A DNA stretch of 16,590 nucleotides from CAZHDI01 sp964531285 (lineage in GTDB: Bacteria > Pseudomonadota > Alphaproteobacteria > JAJFIK01), in the NCBI GenBank assembly GCA_964531285.1, contig CAZHDI010000072.1, forward strand, positions 1 through 16,590, written 5' to 3'. Of the stretch, positions 16,454 to 16,590 are shown piece after piece (position 1 is the stretch's first letter; every line of letters begins with the position of its first letter). The notes below the pieces were generated by a model. It was not told the origin of the DNA. It ran no database searches and saw nothing but the letters and a program-made list of their open reading frames with translations. Both the position numbers and the translations under genes were made by a program.

Positions 16454-16590
16454 ATGGCTCTGTACCGCATCCGCATGGAACTCGCGCGCACCCAGGATTT
16501 TCCCGCCGGAAGCCCGCTGCGCGGCTATGAATTCGTCGCCCCGCTCGACGAGTCCGGCCATCTCGATGCGGAGGAATGGCGCGCGCATAA
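16454..16590 (+). CDS. Small conserved hypothetical protein, 3' end cut by the window
   Basis: Begins MALYRIRMELART, continues FPAGSPLRGYEFVAPLDESG (16-35) and runs off the end with no stop, so only 45 complete codons are visible. GAGGAG lies eight bases before the ATG, a strong ribosome site, and the gene follows the universal stress protein by 63 bases with no visible terminator, so it is probably co-transcribed. Codon use looks like the neighbours. No domain with a known function is recognised. The pattern resembles small alphaproteobacterial proteins of unknown role that I recall only loosely. Confidence 0.75.
   Translation, partial: MALYRIRMELARTQDFPAGSPLRGYEFVAPLDESGHLDAEEWRAH

Noticed and set aside
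15521..16588. 355-codon minus-strand frame opposite the universal stress protein
   Set aside because: Antisense shadow; the plus strand has the Usp motifs and ribosome sites.

Overview
The window looks like a piece of an alphaproteobacterial chromosome. The DNA is GC-rich, genes are tightly packed, and the protein families fit that class: a long NrtR, an HD phosphohydrolase of alphaproteobacterial style and a nadABC operon. I cannot fix the order or genus. I see no rRNA, tRNA, CRISPR array, insertion sequence or phage gene. No stretch of more than about 300 bases lacks a gene.

Layout, left to right. (1) Bases 1-3325, plus strand: the 3' nine tenths of pyruvate, phosphate dikinase (ppdK), coupled by a TGATG stop/start overlap to a MeaB-type GTPase. 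(2) Bases 3322-9018, minus strand: read in the direction of transcription, a small CX5R protein tyrosine phosphatase, then NrtR (a Nudix-derived repressor of NAD synthesis), then the de novo NAD operon nadA-nadB-nadC. nadC runs convergently into meaB with a 4-base overlap. The 279-base leader in front of nadA holds a perfect 19-bp palindrome next to the nadA ribosome binding site, a second related palindrome inside a plausible promoter, and a hairpin between them. (3) Bases 9297-12078, plus strand: a TonB-dependent outer membrane receptor followed by a periplasmic DUF4198 protein, probably a metal or metal-complex uptake pair. (4) Bases 12097-12705, minus strand: an HD-domain phosphohydrolase. 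(5) Bases 12908-16590, plus strand: a Lon-family protease whose AAA+ Walker motifs look degenerate but whose Ser/Lys dyad is intact, then a tandem universal stress protein behind two FNR/FixK-like sites spaced 20 bp apart, then the start of a small conserved protein cut by the window end.

How they work together. The NAD block is a self-contained unit in which the regulator sits directly upstream of the operon it most likely represses: aspartate to iminoaspartate (NadB), to quinolinate (NadA), to nicotinate mononucleotide (NadC). The receptor/DUF4198 pair would move a substrate across the outer membrane and handle it in the periplasm. The protease and stress-protein pair looks like an energy- or oxygen-limitation module, going by the FNR-like boxes. 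The best leads are the operator architecture before nadA, the apparently ATP-independent Lon protease, and the paired FNR-like boxes. None is proof of a wholly new system. The first ~35 bases encode substitutions in a near-invariant PPDK motif and look unreliable.
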